Assembly (NCBI RefSeq): GCF_014203665.1
Contig: NZ_JACHJN010000003.1
Span: 682,001 to 746,000 of the forward strand
DNA: 64,000 bases
DNA from: Saccharothrix tamanrassetensis
GTDB lineage: Bacteria > Actinomycetota > Actinomycetes > Mycobacteriales > Pseudonocardiaceae
Direction: 5' to 3'
The stretch's first letter is position 1; the number at the start of each line of letters is the position of its first letter. Below are positions 37,111 through 45,445 of this stretch, piece by piece. The position numbers were made by a program, and so were the translations under genes. A model generated the notes under the pieces. That model ran no database searches. It had not been told where the DNA came from and saw nothing but the letters and a program-made list of their open reading frames with translations.

Positions 37111-37703
37111 AGCGCCGGCCGCAACCCCCGGACCAGCAGCAGCACCGCTTCCCGCACGTCGGCCAACGACCGTTCGGGCTGGAACACCTGCCAGTCCAGC
37201 GCGACCACCAGCAGCGTGCCGAACAGCGCCGCCGACGCCGTCCCCACCTGCACGCCCTCCGGCAGCCGGCCCTCGTCGGACAGCCGCTGCATCTGGCCGC
37301 GCACGATGGACACGATGTCGTCGCGCAGCAGGCTCAGCGTGCCGTGCCACTGGCCCGGCGTCCGCCACAGCTCGCTGACCAGCAGCTGCCCGAACGCGGG
37401 GTACTCGGCGAAGAACCCGAGCATCCCGTCCACCAGCGACTCCATCGCCTGCTCGGTCTCCGCCTCGCCCTCGGCGACCCGCAGCCGTGCCGCCAGCAGC
37501 TCCACCCCGTGCCGCAGCAGCGCGTCCACCAGGGCGTCCTTGCTGGCGAAGTTGTAGTAGACGGTGCCCTTGGCGACCCCGGCCTCGGCGGCGATCTCGT
37601 CCACCGTCACGCCAGCCGCGCCGCGTTCACCGACCAGCTTCAGCGCGGCGTCGAACAGCTTCTGCTTGGTGGCGGCGGTGCGACCGGGGCGGGTGCCGGT
37701 CAC
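37107..37703 (-). CDS. TetR-family repressor of the YhgE operon
   Basis: The GTG at 37703 overlaps the stop of the YhgE gene (GTGA), giving 198 residues. The helix-turn-helix (GAAGVTVDEIAAEAGVAKGTVYYNF) is canonical. As last gene of a three-gene operon whose promoter holds a perfect 24-bp palindrome, it most likely represses its own operon. The ligand is unknown. Confidence 0.92.
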   Translation of the reverse strand: MTGTRPGRTAATKQKLFDAALKLVGERGAAGVTVDEIAAEAGVAKGTVYYNFASKDALVDALLRHGVELLAARLRVAEGEAETEQAMESLVDGMLGFFAEYPAFGQLLVSELWRTPGQWHGTLSLLRDDIVSIVRGQMQRLSDEGRLPEGVQVGTASAALFGTLLVVALDWQVFQPERSLADVREAVLLLVRGLRPAL

Positions 37704-39595
37704 AGCACCAGCTCGGGCTTGAGGCGCGACGGAGTCCACACCCGCTGCTTGTACGCGGCGAACGTCGCCAAGGCAAGGGATCCGACCAGGTAGGCGAGCA
37801 GGATCAGGGCGTCCTTCCCGACGCTGCCCAGCGGTCCGCCGTACATCAGGTGCCGCAGCCCGTCGACCGCGTAGCCCATCGGCAGGCCGTAGTGCAGCGG
37901 GTACAGCGGCACCGGGATGGTCTGCCACGGGAACGTGCCGCCCGCGCTGACCAGCTGGAGGATCAGCAGCACCAGCCCGATGAACTTGCCGACCGCGCCG
38001 AACATCGCGTTCAGCGCGTGCAGCACCGCCACGAACGCCGCCGACGTCAGCAGCAGGAACCCGAGCGTCCCCAGCGGGTGCGTGGGCCGGATGTCGACCA
38101 CCAGCGCGACCACCGAGAACATGATCACGACCTGCGCCGCACCCAGCAGCACACCCGGCAGCCAGCCGCCCAGGGCGACCCGCAGCGCGTTCTGCCCGGC
38201 CGCCAGGCCCCGCCGCGACAGCGGCTTGAGCAGCAGGAACAGCACGAACGCGCCGATCCAGGTGGCCAACCCGAGGAAGAACGGCGCGAGGCCCGCCCCG
38301 TAGCTGCCCGCCGAGGTCTGGCTGACGCCGTGCACGTTCACCGGGTCGCCGATGGTGTTGGCGGTGGACTCGCGGGTCGGGTCGTCCGGGTTGGGTATCT
38401 GCGCCACGCCCGCGTTCAGGCCGTCGCGGAGCTGGTTCGCGCCGTCCACGAGCTGCTGTTCACCGTCCCGCAGCGTCGTCGCACCGTCGCGGAGCTGCGC
38501 GTTGCCCGTCGCGACCTGCGTCGCGCCGTCGGTGAGCTGGATGATCGCGTCGGTCAGGGCCGGCGTGGACGCGGCGAGCTGCGCCGCGCCGTCGGACACC
38601 TGCTTGGCCCCGGTGGCGAGGGCGCGCAGCTGACCGGCCGTGCCCTGCACCTTGGCGTTCGCGTCGTCCACCGGGGCGCGGGCGTCGGTCAGCGCCCGCA
38701 TGACCCGCTGCACCTGCTCCTCGGTGAACCCGGCGGCGCGCAGGTGGTTGGCCACGTCGCCGTTGAACTGGTCCAGCCGGCCGGCCAGGGTCTGCGCCTT
38801 GGCCGCGTAGTCCTCGGCGGTCCGGGCGACGGTCTCGTTGCCGTCCGAGACCTGCTTCGCGCCGTCCGCGAGCTGCTGGGACTTCACCGGCAGGTCCTTG
38901 GTCCGGTCCCGGAGCTGCCGCAACCCGTCCGCCAACTGCGCCGCGCCGTCGGCCAGCGGTGTCGCGCCGTCCACCAGCTGCTGGCTGCCGGTCAGCGCCT
39001 CCTGCTGGCCGGTGGCGAGCTTGGTGGCCCCGTCGGCGGCCTCCACCGTCTTCTGGCGGATGGTGGAGAAGCCGAGCAGCAGCTTGTCCGCCGCCTCCGC
39101 CCCGACCTTGACCGACACCGACCGGCGCACCTCGGCGACGACCTGGTTCGCGATCGTGGAGCCGAGGTAGTTGTTGGCGTCGTTCGTGGTCAGCATGATC
39201 ACGCCCTGGCGGGGGGTGAAGTCGCCGGAGGACAGCAGGGCCTGGGAGAAGTCCTCGGGCAGGGTCAGCGCGAACGTGTAGGTGCCGTTGCGCACGCCCT
39301 CCTCGGCCTTCGCGGCGTCCACGCGCTGCCAGTCGAACCGCTTGCCGGAGATCAGCTCGGTGGCCACGTCCTCGCCCGCGTGCTTGGCCGTGCCGTCGCT
39401 CGCGGTCGCGCCCTTGTCCTCCACGACGAGCGCGGCGGGGACCTGGTCGAGGTTCTGGTACGGGTCCTTGTTGGCGTACAGGTAGAGGGCCGCGTACAGC
39501 AGGGGGACCAGCGCCAGGGCCACGACGGCGAGCTTGGGCAGCGTCCCGGAGGTGATGCGGCGCAGTTCGTTGAACGCCATCCGCAGGGCGGTCAC
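37700..39595 (-). CDS. YhgE/Pip-family membrane protein
   Basis: The GTG at 39595 overlaps the ATPase stop (GTGA), giving 631 residues. One N-terminal helix (LAVVALALVPLLYAALYLYA) is followed by the YANKDPYQN motif of YhgE/Pip proteins. A long extracytoplasmic region with repeated DGAxQLxDG coiled heptads (about 205-400) comes next, then about five C-terminal helices of ABC-2 permease type. Family members include phage-receptor Pip and ESX/T7-like accessory proteins; most act as export-like membrane proteins. The adjacent ATPase-like protein is the expected partner. Confidence 0.92.
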   Translation of the reverse strand: MTALRMAFNELRRITSGTLPKLAVVALALVPLLYAALYLYANKDPYQNLDQVPAALVVEDKGATASDGTAKHAGEDVATELISGKRFDWQRVDAAKAEEGVRNGTYTFALTLPEDFSQALLSSGDFTPRQGVIMLTTNDANNYLGSTIANQVVAEVRRSVSVKVGAEAADKLLLGFSTIRQKTVEAADGATKLATGQQEALTGSQQLVDGATPLADGAAQLADGLRQLRDRTKDLPVKSQQLADGAKQVSDGNETVARTAEDYAAKAQTLAGRLDQFNGDVANHLRAAGFTEEQVQRVMRALTDARAPVDDANAKVQGTAGQLRALATGAKQVSDGAAQLAASTPALTDAIIQLTDGATQVATGNAQLRDGATTLRDGEQQLVDGANQLRDGLNAGVAQIPNPDDPTRESTANTIGDPVNVHGVSQTSAGSYGAGLAPFFLGLATWIGAFVLFLLLKPLSRRGLAAGQNALRVALGGWLPGVLLGAAQVVIMFSVVALVVDIRPTHPLGTLGFLLLTSAAFVAVLHALNAMFGAVGKFIGLVLLILQLVSAGGTFPWQTIPVPLYPLHYGLPMGYAVDGLRHLMYGGPLGSVGKDALILLAYLVGSLALATFAAYKQRVWTPSRLKPELVL

Positions 39596-40584
39596 GAGGT
39601 CTCCTCGGGGTCTTCGGGGGTGGCCGGGAGCGCGTCGGTCCGGGCGGGTGCTCCTGCGGGTGGTTCTGCGTGTGCTCTGGCGGGTCGTGCCGCGGGTCGT
39701 TCCGCGGGTCGTGCCGCAGCGCTGGGCGGGCCGGGTGGCGGTGCGAGGTCGCTCCGGGTGGGCGGCTCCGCGGGTGGTTCCGCGGCGGCGGGTCGGCTGC
39801 GTGGCACCGTGGGGGCGGCCGAGTCGGGCCTCGTGAGGTCGGTCAGGGTGGGTGCGTCGGCGAGCCCGACCGGTTTGGCGGGCGCCGGGAGGGGCGCGAA
39901 CGTCGCGACCGTGGCGGTGCCCGCGAGTTCGGCGGCGTGGCGTCCTGCGTGGTGTTCGGCGCCGTCGACCTCGGCGGCCGTGTTGTCCGAGCCGAGCTGT
40001 GCGGCGGGCACGTCCAGCGCGGCGGCGGAGGTGGAAGTGCACAGCACGACCACGGAGAGCTCCGGCGTCACGTGTTCGCGTGCGAGCCGCCACCAGGCCG
40101 AGGGGTCGCCGTGGTAGCGGTCGGGGGTGTCCAGGATCAGGGCTCGGGCGCCGGGGCGGCCCGCGGCGAGTTCCAGCATCAGCCCGCACCGGACGTCGGC
40201 CGGCACGTACTCGAAGCGCGTGTCGAGGTACTCGTCCACGCCGCGCGCGACCAGCCAGTCGGCCACCGCCTTGCGGCTGCTGCGCCGGCCGTTCATGGCG
40301 AGTTCCTCGCCGACCACGCCGGCCAGCGACAGTGAAGCCTCCGGCTCGCTCACGTCGGGGGAGTCCACCAGCACGACGTGTTGGCGCAGCACCGTGGCGG
40401 ACGGCGTGACGGTTCCGGTGCTCGGGCGCAGCCGCCCGGACAGCGCCAGCCCGAACGCGGTGTGCCCCGCCCCCGGCGGGCCCGCCACCAGCACCAACTC
40501 GCCCGGCGGCACGCGCAGGCCGGTCGGCTTGAGCAGCGGGCCGTGCGGCCCGGTGACGCCGACGCGCTGGGCGTGGATCTCCAC
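39592..40584 (-). CDS. Degenerate ABC ATPase-like partner of YhgE
   Basis: This 330-residue protein has an ABC-type N-terminal half, but the Walker A reads GPPGAGHT with His in place of the essential Lys. No LSGGQ signature is seen and Walker B is reduced to ALILDTPDR. Hydrolysis is therefore doubtful. The last 100 residues are an Ala/Pro-rich tail. The start has AAGGGG 7 bp upstream. Co-transcription with YhgE suggests a regulatory or structural nucleotide-binding role. Confidence 0.8.
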   Translation of the reverse strand: MEIHAQRVGVTGPHGPLLKPTGLRVPPGELVLVAGPPGAGHTAFGLALSGRLRPSTGTVTPSATVLRQHVVLVDSPDVSEPEASLSLAGVVGEELAMNGRRSSRKAVADWLVARGVDEYLDTRFEYVPADVRCGLMLELAAGRPGARALILDTPDRYHGDPSAWWRLAREHVTPELSVVVLCTSTSAAALDVPAAQLGSDNTAAEVDGAEHHAGRHAAELAGTATVATFAPLPAPAKPVGLADAPTLTDLTRPDSAAPTVPRSRPAAAEPPAEPPTRSDLAPPPGPPSAAARPAERPAARPARAHAEPPAGAPARTDALPATPEDPEETS

Positions 40585-40598
40585 GTCGGAACCCCTTC

Positions 40599-40622
40599 TT
40601 TGAACTGACCGGTCAGTTCAAA
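40599..40622. promoter_or_regulatory. Perfect 24-bp palindrome, TetR operator
   Basis: TTTGAACTGACC at 40599-40610 and its exact complement at 40611-40622 form an uninterrupted palindrome 15 bp upstream of the ATPase-like start codon. TGACCGGTCA cores are typical TetR-family operators. The TetR encoded at the end of this operon is the obvious ligand. Confidence 0.85.
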
Positions 40623-40704
40623 TAGTGGCCCAGCCGGGTGCCGCCCGCAACCGGAGCGGCTGTGATCCCGCACGACAGCCGGTGGTGACGGCCTGTGCGA
40701 CGGC

Positions 40705-41736
40705 CTAGCGCAGCGCTCCCGCCGGGCGGACCTCCCAGACGGTCCACAGAGGACGGTAACCCTGCCGGGGCCAGAACACCGAGGAGAGCGGGTTCGGCGG
40801 GTTGTAGTAGAGGTAGGTGCCGACCGTGCCCAGCCGGTGCAGCTCGCGGTGCGCGTGCGCCATGAGCCGCTGCCCGATCCCGCCGCCGCGGGCGCCGGGG
40901 AGGACCGACACGCAGTTCACGTAGCCCCAGCGGCCGGTGGGTAAGCGGGTCGACGTCCAGTTGCCGGGCTCGGAGGTGACCAGCGCGCACTCGGCCAGGG
41001 CGACCGCGATGCCGTCCCGCTCGGCCAGCCACGCCGGACCGCCCGCGGCCAGGCGTTCGGCCAGGGTGCGGCGCTTGAGCCCGGCGGCTTCCGGGCGGTC
41101 GACGGTGGAGCCGACCATGGCGGAGTAGCGCAGCTCGGCCAGGGCCAGGTTGAGCACGCTGTCCACGTCGGCGGGGGTGGCCCGGCGGATCACCAGCGCG
41201 CCCGGGACCGGCGGTGTGTTCCGGACGGGCGGTGTGTTCGGGACCGGCGAGGTGTTCGGGACGGGCGGTGTGTTCGGGATCGGCGGGGTGTCGGTGACCT
41301 GCGGTCGGCGGGGGCCGGGCACGGGCGGGTGCCGGCGCACGGCGATCACCGACAGCGGCACCAGGCCGTGGTCCAGCAGCGCCCGGGTGGCCTCCGCGTC
41401 CCGGCTCGGCCAGGTCAGCACGCACGCCGAGTCCCGCTCGGCGGGCCCCACCCGGTCCATCCGCCCCCGCCACGCGCGCAGCAGCGCGTCCATCCCCGCC
41501 GCACCCGCCGCCCCGAGCAGCGGCGTCAGCTCCCACACCTCGGTCGCCGACCACAGCCGGGCCGCCGACATCCGGTCGTGCACCTGCCGCTGGAGCACCC
41601 CGGCCACCCGCGAGCCGTCCGGCAGCGCCGCGGTGATCACGTCCCCGTCCGGCGGCGGGGCCATCGCGGGCAGCAACGGGTCCAGGCACGCGAAGCGGGT
41701 GCCCTGGGCTTCCACCAGTCCCCGACTGACGGTCAT
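40705..41736 (-). CDS. GNAT acetyltransferase with N-terminal extension and Pro-rich repeat linker
   Basis: This 343-residue protein has an N-terminal GNAT-like half (about 1-145), a linker of six-residue NTPPVP repeats (about 149-178) and a C-terminal GNAT domain (LVIRRATPADVDSVLNLAL; VLPGARGGGIGQRLMAHA as acetyl-CoA site). Substrate is unknown. The linker repeats are encoded by five 18-bp units. Confidence 0.85.
   Translation of the reverse strand: MTVSRGLVEAQGTRFACLDPLLPAMAPPPDGDVITAALPDGSRVAGVLQRQVHDRMSAARLWSATEVWELTPLLGAAGAAGMDALLRAWRGRMDRVGPAERDSACVLTWPSRDAEATRALLDHGLVPLSVIAVRRHPPVPGPRRPQVTDTPPIPNTPPVPNTSPVPNTPPVRNTPPVPGALVIRRATPADVDSVLNLALAELRYSAMVGSTVDRPEAAGLKRRTLAERLAAGGPAWLAERDGIAVALAECALVTSEPGNWTSTRLPTGRWGYVNCVSVLPGARGGGIGQRLMAHAHRELHRLGTVGTYLYYNPPNPLSSVFWPRQGYRPLWTVWEVRPAGALR
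41204..41293 (-). repeat. In-frame 18-bp tandem repeat
   Basis: Five 18-bp units (for example GGGACCGGCGGTGTGTTC on the plus strand) encode the NTPPVP linker repeats of the GNAT gene. The units differ at only a few positions, suggesting recent expansion. Confidence 0.92.
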
Positions 41737-41745
41737 ACCCGCAGG

Positions 41746-42576
41746 TTACGGCTTGCGTGTCCGCAGAATCGCGGTGCCGGGGAACAGCCGCCCGCGCAGC
41801 GGGCTCCACTGGCCCCACGTCCGGGTGTGCCCGGCGGGCCACTCGGGTTCCACCACGTCGACCAGCTCCAGCCCCGCGCCGACCAGCGCGCGGACGTAGT
41901 CGCCCAGCGTGCGGTGGTGCTCGACGTAGGTCGCCCGGCCGCTGTCGTCCACCTCCACGTAAGGCGTGCGGTCGAAGTACGACTGGGTCACGGTCAGGCC
42001 GTTCGGCCCGGGGTCGTCCGGAAAGATCCACCGGATCGGGTGAGTCACGGAGAACACCCAGGGCGCGCCCGGCCGCAGCACCCGGGCCACCTCGCGGAAC
42101 ACCTCGCCGACGTCGGCCACGAACGGCACCGCGCCGAACGCCGAGCACGCGGCGTCGAACGAGCCGTCCGCGAACGGCAGCTGGTCCGCGCTGGCCTGCA
42201 CCAGGGGCACGTCGATGCCGGTGTCCGCGTTGGCCGCCACGGCGTGCCGCAGCATCCCGGCGGAGATGTCGAACGCGACCGCGCGCGCACCCCGGGACGC
42301 CAGCCACCGGGCGCACGGAGCGGAACCGCAGCCAATCTCCAGCACCCGCCGGTCGCGGACGTCGCCGAGGAAGCGGGCGTCCTCCTCGCGCACCCCCTCC
42401 GGGCACCAGACGAAGTCCGCCGAGCCCAGGAACGCCCCGTGCTCGGCGTGGTAGTCGTCCGCGTCGGCGTCCCACCAGATCCGGTTCGCGGCCCGCGACT
42501 CGGCCGCGTCGGCCCCCCGCTTGGCGATGCCGGTGGTGCCGAGCGCCAGTTCCGCGCTCGCGTGCTGGTCGGACAC
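41746..42576 (-). CDS. SAM-dependent methyltransferase (class I)
   Basis: This 276-residue protein has the class I SAM-binding motif VLEIGCGSAPCARWLA near residue 78, then AVAFDISAGMLRHA and DGSFDAACSAFGAVPFV. An N-terminal WWDADADDYHAEHG motif is typical of small-molecule or tRNA-like methyltransferases common in actinomycetes. GTG 42576 follows AAGGAG. It is divergent from rpsA, as in related genomes; the substrate is unknown. Confidence 0.88.
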   Translation of the reverse strand: MSDQHASAELALGTTGIAKRGADAAESRAANRIWWDADADDYHAEHGAFLGSADFVWCPEGVREEDARFLGDVRDRRVLEIGCGSAPCARWLASRGARAVAFDISAGMLRHAVAANADTGIDVPLVQASADQLPFADGSFDAACSAFGAVPFVADVGEVFREVARVLRPGAPWVFSVTHPIRWIFPDDPGPNGLTVTQSYFDRTPYVEVDDSGRATYVEHHRTLGDYVRALVGAGLELVDVVEPEWPAGHTRTWGQWSPLRGRLFPGTAILRTRKP

Positions 42577-42779
42577 ACTGCTCCTTCAGGGTTACCCGCC
42601 GGGGTACCGGTTTGCCCGGTGGTCGCCGAGCCGCGTACGATACCGCCCGCGTAGTGGGTTCGCGCTGCCCAGGATCGGTATGCACGTCACGGGATCGGTC
42701 GTCGGGGGAAGCCTTGCCTCCCGCGCAGCGTTGCACCCAAGGTCAGACAACCCCAATCCGTACCGGAGCCACCTACCTA

Positions 42780-44285
42780 ATGTCCACCGACACCACCACT
42801 GTCCCGGCTGTCAAAGCGCCGAAGCAGATCGCTATCAACGATATCGGGACGGAGGAGGACTTCCTCGCCGCCATCGACAAGACCATCAAGTACTTCAACG
42901 ATGGCGATATCGTCGAGGGCACCATCGTCAAGGTCGACCGGGACGAGGTCCTGCTCGACATCGGCTACAAGACCGAGGGCGTCATCCCCTCGCGCGAGTT
43001 GTCGATCAAGCATGACGTCGACCCCAACGAGGTTGTGAAGGTCGGTGACGAGGTCGAGGCCCTTGTGCTCCAGAAGGAGGACAAGGAAGGTCGGCTGATC
43101 CTCTCCAAGAAGCGCGCTCAGTACGAGCGCGCCTGGGGCACCATCGAGGCCCTCAAGGAGAAGGACGAGCCCGTCAAGGGCACGGTCATCGAGGTCGTCA
43201 AGGGCGGCCTCATCCTGGACATCGGCCTGCGCGGCTTCCTCCCCGCCTCGCTGGTGGAGATGCGGCGCGTCCGCGACCTCCAGCCGTACGTCGGCCGCGA
43301 GCTCGAAGCCAAGATCATCGAGCTGGACAAGAACCGCAACAACGTGGTCCTGTCCCGCCGCGCGTGGCTGGAGCAGACCCAGTCCGAGGTCCGCAGCGAG
43401 TTCCTCAACCAGCTGCAGAAGGGCCAGGTCCGCAAGGGCGTCGTGTCCTCCATCGTCAACTTCGGTGCCTTCGTGGACCTGGGTGGCGTGGACGGCCTGG
43501 TGCACGTCTCGGAGCTGTCCTGGAAGCACATCGACCACCCGTCCGAGGTCGTCGAGGTCGGCCAGGAGGTCACGGTCGAGGTCCTGGACGTCGACATGGA
43601 GCGCGAGCGCGTCTCGCTGTCCCTGAAGGCGACCCAGGAAGACCCGTGGCGCCAGTTCGCCCGGACCCACGCGATCGGCCAGATCGTGCCGGGCAAGGTC
43701 ACCAAGCTGGTTCCGTTCGGCGCGTTCGTCCGGGTGGACGAGGGCATCGAGGGCCTGGTCCACATCTCCGAGCTGGCCGAGCGCCACGTGGAGATCCCGG
43801 AGCAGGTCGTCCAGGTCGGCGACGACGTGATGGTCAAGGTCATCGACATCGACCTGGACCGCCGCCGGATCTCGCTGTCGCTCAAGCAGGCCAACGAGGG
43901 CTTCACGGTCGACTCCGAGTTCGACCCGACCCAGTACGGCATGGCCGCCGAGTACGACGACCAGGGCAACTACATCTACCCCGAGGGCTTCGACCCGGAG
44001 ACCCAGGAGTGGCAGGAAGGCTTCGACAAGCAGCGGGAGGAGTGGGAGCGGCAGTACGCCGAGGCCCACACCCGCTACGAGGCCCACATGAAGCAGGTCG
44101 CGAAGGCGGCGGCGGCCGAGGAAGAGGCGGCGGGGGAGACCAACTACTCCTCCGGCGGCGAAGCCCCGGCGGCGGCGGCCGGCGGCGGCAGCAGCAGCAC
44201 CGGTGCCCCGGCCCAGGCCGGCGGCACCCTGGCCAGCGACGAGCAGCTGGCCGCGCTCCGCGAGAAGCTGTCGGGCGGCGCGTGA
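42780..44285 (+). CDS. rpsA: 30S ribosomal protein S1
   Basis: From ATG 42780 the protein is 501 residues with four S1 RNA-binding domains (about 37-105, 122-190, 205-275 and 292-362; for example GIVEG-type strands and FGAFVDLGGVDGLVHVSEL). The C-terminal tail is acidic and Gly/Ala-rich, as in other actinobacteria. It recruits mRNA to the ribosome. A long upstream gap of about 200 bp, with a weak GGAG before the start, holds its promoter. Confidence 0.97.
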   Translation: MSTDTTTVPAVKAPKQIAINDIGTEEDFLAAIDKTIKYFNDGDIVEGTIVKVDRDEVLLDIGYKTEGVIPSRELSIKHDVDPNEVVKVGDEVEALVLQKEDKEGRLILSKKRAQYERAWGTIEALKEKDEPVKGTVIEVVKGGLILDIGLRGFLPASLVEMRRVRDLQPYVGRELEAKIIELDKNRNNVVLSRRAWLEQTQSEVRSEFLNQLQKGQVRKGVVSSIVNFGAFVDLGGVDGLVHVSELSWKHIDHPSEVVEVGQEVTVEVLDVDMERERVSLSLKATQEDPWRQFARTHAIGQIVPGKVTKLVPFGAFVRVDEGIEGLVHISELAERHVEIPEQVVQVGDDVMVKVIDIDLDRRRISLSLKQANEGFTVDSEFDPTQYGMAAEYDDQGNYIYPEGFDPETQEWQEGFDKQREEWERQYAEAHTRYEAHMKQVAKAAAAEEEAAGETNYSSGGEAPAAAAGGGSSSTGAPAQAGGTLASDEQLAALREKLSGGA

Positions 44286-44314
44286 CACCGCGTGCTTGAC
44301 CGCTGAGGTCCGTC

Positions 44315-44394
44315 GGGCCTCGTGAAGAGGCCCGCTGGGCTTCGTGAAGACAGGGCGACGGCCCCGCACCGGTTCAGGTGCGGGGCCGTCGTCG
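44315..44394 (+). terminator. Tandem hairpins after rpsA
   Basis: The first hairpin is GGGCCTC/GAGGCCC at 44315-44333 with a GTGAA loop. The second is a perfect 15-bp stem, 44356-44370 with 44377-44391, and a GGTTCA loop. U-runs are short, as usual in very G+C-rich genomes. Confidence 0.85.
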
Positions 44395-44445
44395 TGTGCC
44401 GAGTGCGAGGTGCGGGGCGTCGTCTTGCGCTAAATTGAGAGGTCT

Positions 44446-45066
44446 ATGGGCGCGCGAAGTCGGCTCGGGGCAACGGTGTTGGCCGCGATGGCGGTCCTTT
44501 CGGGATGCTCGTCGGAGAAGCCCCCACCGGCTCCGCCGCCCCAGATCCCGACCATCATGGCGCCCACCTCGGCGGTGCGGACGCCGGTGATGGTGGATCG
44601 CGAGCTGCCCGACGACTGCGAGTTCATCGTGCCGGTGGACGTGGTGAACCAGCGGGTCGGCCGTGAGTTGCAGGGCGAGCTGAAGCAGATCATCGGGATC
44701 CCGGAGCCGTCGCTGGGACGCACCAAGAAGATCGACTGCTACTACGACGTGGGCGACCGTCAGTCGTTCGACTCCGCCCCGTTGATCATCGGGCTGGCCG
44801 CGTACTCGGACGAGGGTGCGGCCAAGGAGAGGGTCACGGAGAGCGTGAGCGCCGAGCGGGAGGCGGGCGGCTCGGTGGCCGAGGTCGACGTGGGGAAGCA
44901 GAAGGGGTTCCTGGTCAGCACGGCGGGTGAGCGGTTGCTCATCGGGTCGTTGGGGAAGACGACGTTCGTGGCTCGGGCGAAGGTCGGGTTCGTGCCGGAC
45001 GACCAGATGACCGGGGTGCTGGCTGCGCTGGCTGCGCAGTCGATGACGCCGATCGAAGGGACTTGA
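44446..45066 (+). CDS. Putative DUF3558-like lipoprotein
   Basis: This 206-residue protein begins with a lipoprotein signal peptide (SRLGATVLAAMAVLSGC, lipobox LSGC) and a Pro-rich linker. The folded part contains DCEFIVPVDVVNQRVG and paired cysteines, resembling DUF3558 lipoproteins of actinomycetes. Function is unknown. A nested inverted-repeat element lies just downstream. Confidence 0.75.
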   Translation: MGARSRLGATVLAAMAVLSGCSSEKPPPAPPPQIPTIMAPTSAVRTPVMVDRELPDDCEFIVPVDVVNQRVGRELQGELKQIIGIPEPSLGRTKKIDCYYDVGDRQSFDSAPLIIGLAAYSDEGAAKERVTESVSAEREAGGSVAEVDVGKQKGFLVSTAGERLLIGSLGKTTFVARAKVGFVPDDQMTGVLAALAAQSMTPIEGT

Positions 45067-45445
45067 GGGGCCGGCGCGTGAAGCGCGGTAGGAGTGGTAG
45101 CAGCGGTGAGAGCGTGAAAAGCGGGCGCTCGCCGCTGGGCAGGCCTCCGGGGGGAAGGGCGTCGTGTTCTCCCGTATGGCCTGCCGGAGGCAACCACACT
45201 CGTCAAGGGGTATCGACGGGGGCGGGTGCGGTGCGGGGGTGTCGTCGATACCCCTTGACAAGCGCGGTTGGGCTGCGCCCAGGCCATACGGGAGAACACG
45301 AGGCCAGGGGTCTGCGCCGGCGCGCACGGGAGGCGCAGAGCCTGCGCCGGCGCGTACGGGCGTCGAAGCGGTAGGGCGAGGCAGAGCGGCGAGGGGGCGG
45401 GCGTCCGGGCGGCAGGGGGGCGAAGCGGCGGGGCAGACTGAGGGC
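45067..45445. other. Gap holding nested inverted-repeat element A
   Basis: This 379-bp gap separates the lipoprotein and coaE. It contains element A plus flanks shared with element C (45117-45163 and 45300-45330). The left flank carries GCTCGCCGCTGGGCAG, and the outermost GGCCTC (45142-45147) can also pair with GAGGCC (45300-45305). No gene is supported; short frames across the stems are structural shadows. Confidence 0.6.
45164..45299. repeat. Nested inverted-repeat element, copy A
   Basis: The outer stem is 20 bp and perfect: 45164-45183 with 45280-45299 (GTGTTCTCCCGTATGGCCTG and complement). The inner stem is 17 bp and perfect: 45202-45218 with 45243-45259 (GTCAAGGGGTATCGACG). The loop is G-rich, 24 nt. 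The element is related in layout to copies B and C. Confidence 0.93.

Noticed and set aside
45164-45374. Small frames reading MFSRMACRRQ and similar through element A
   Set aside because: Both strands give such peptides because the DNA is an inverted repeat; no ribosome-binding site or domain.
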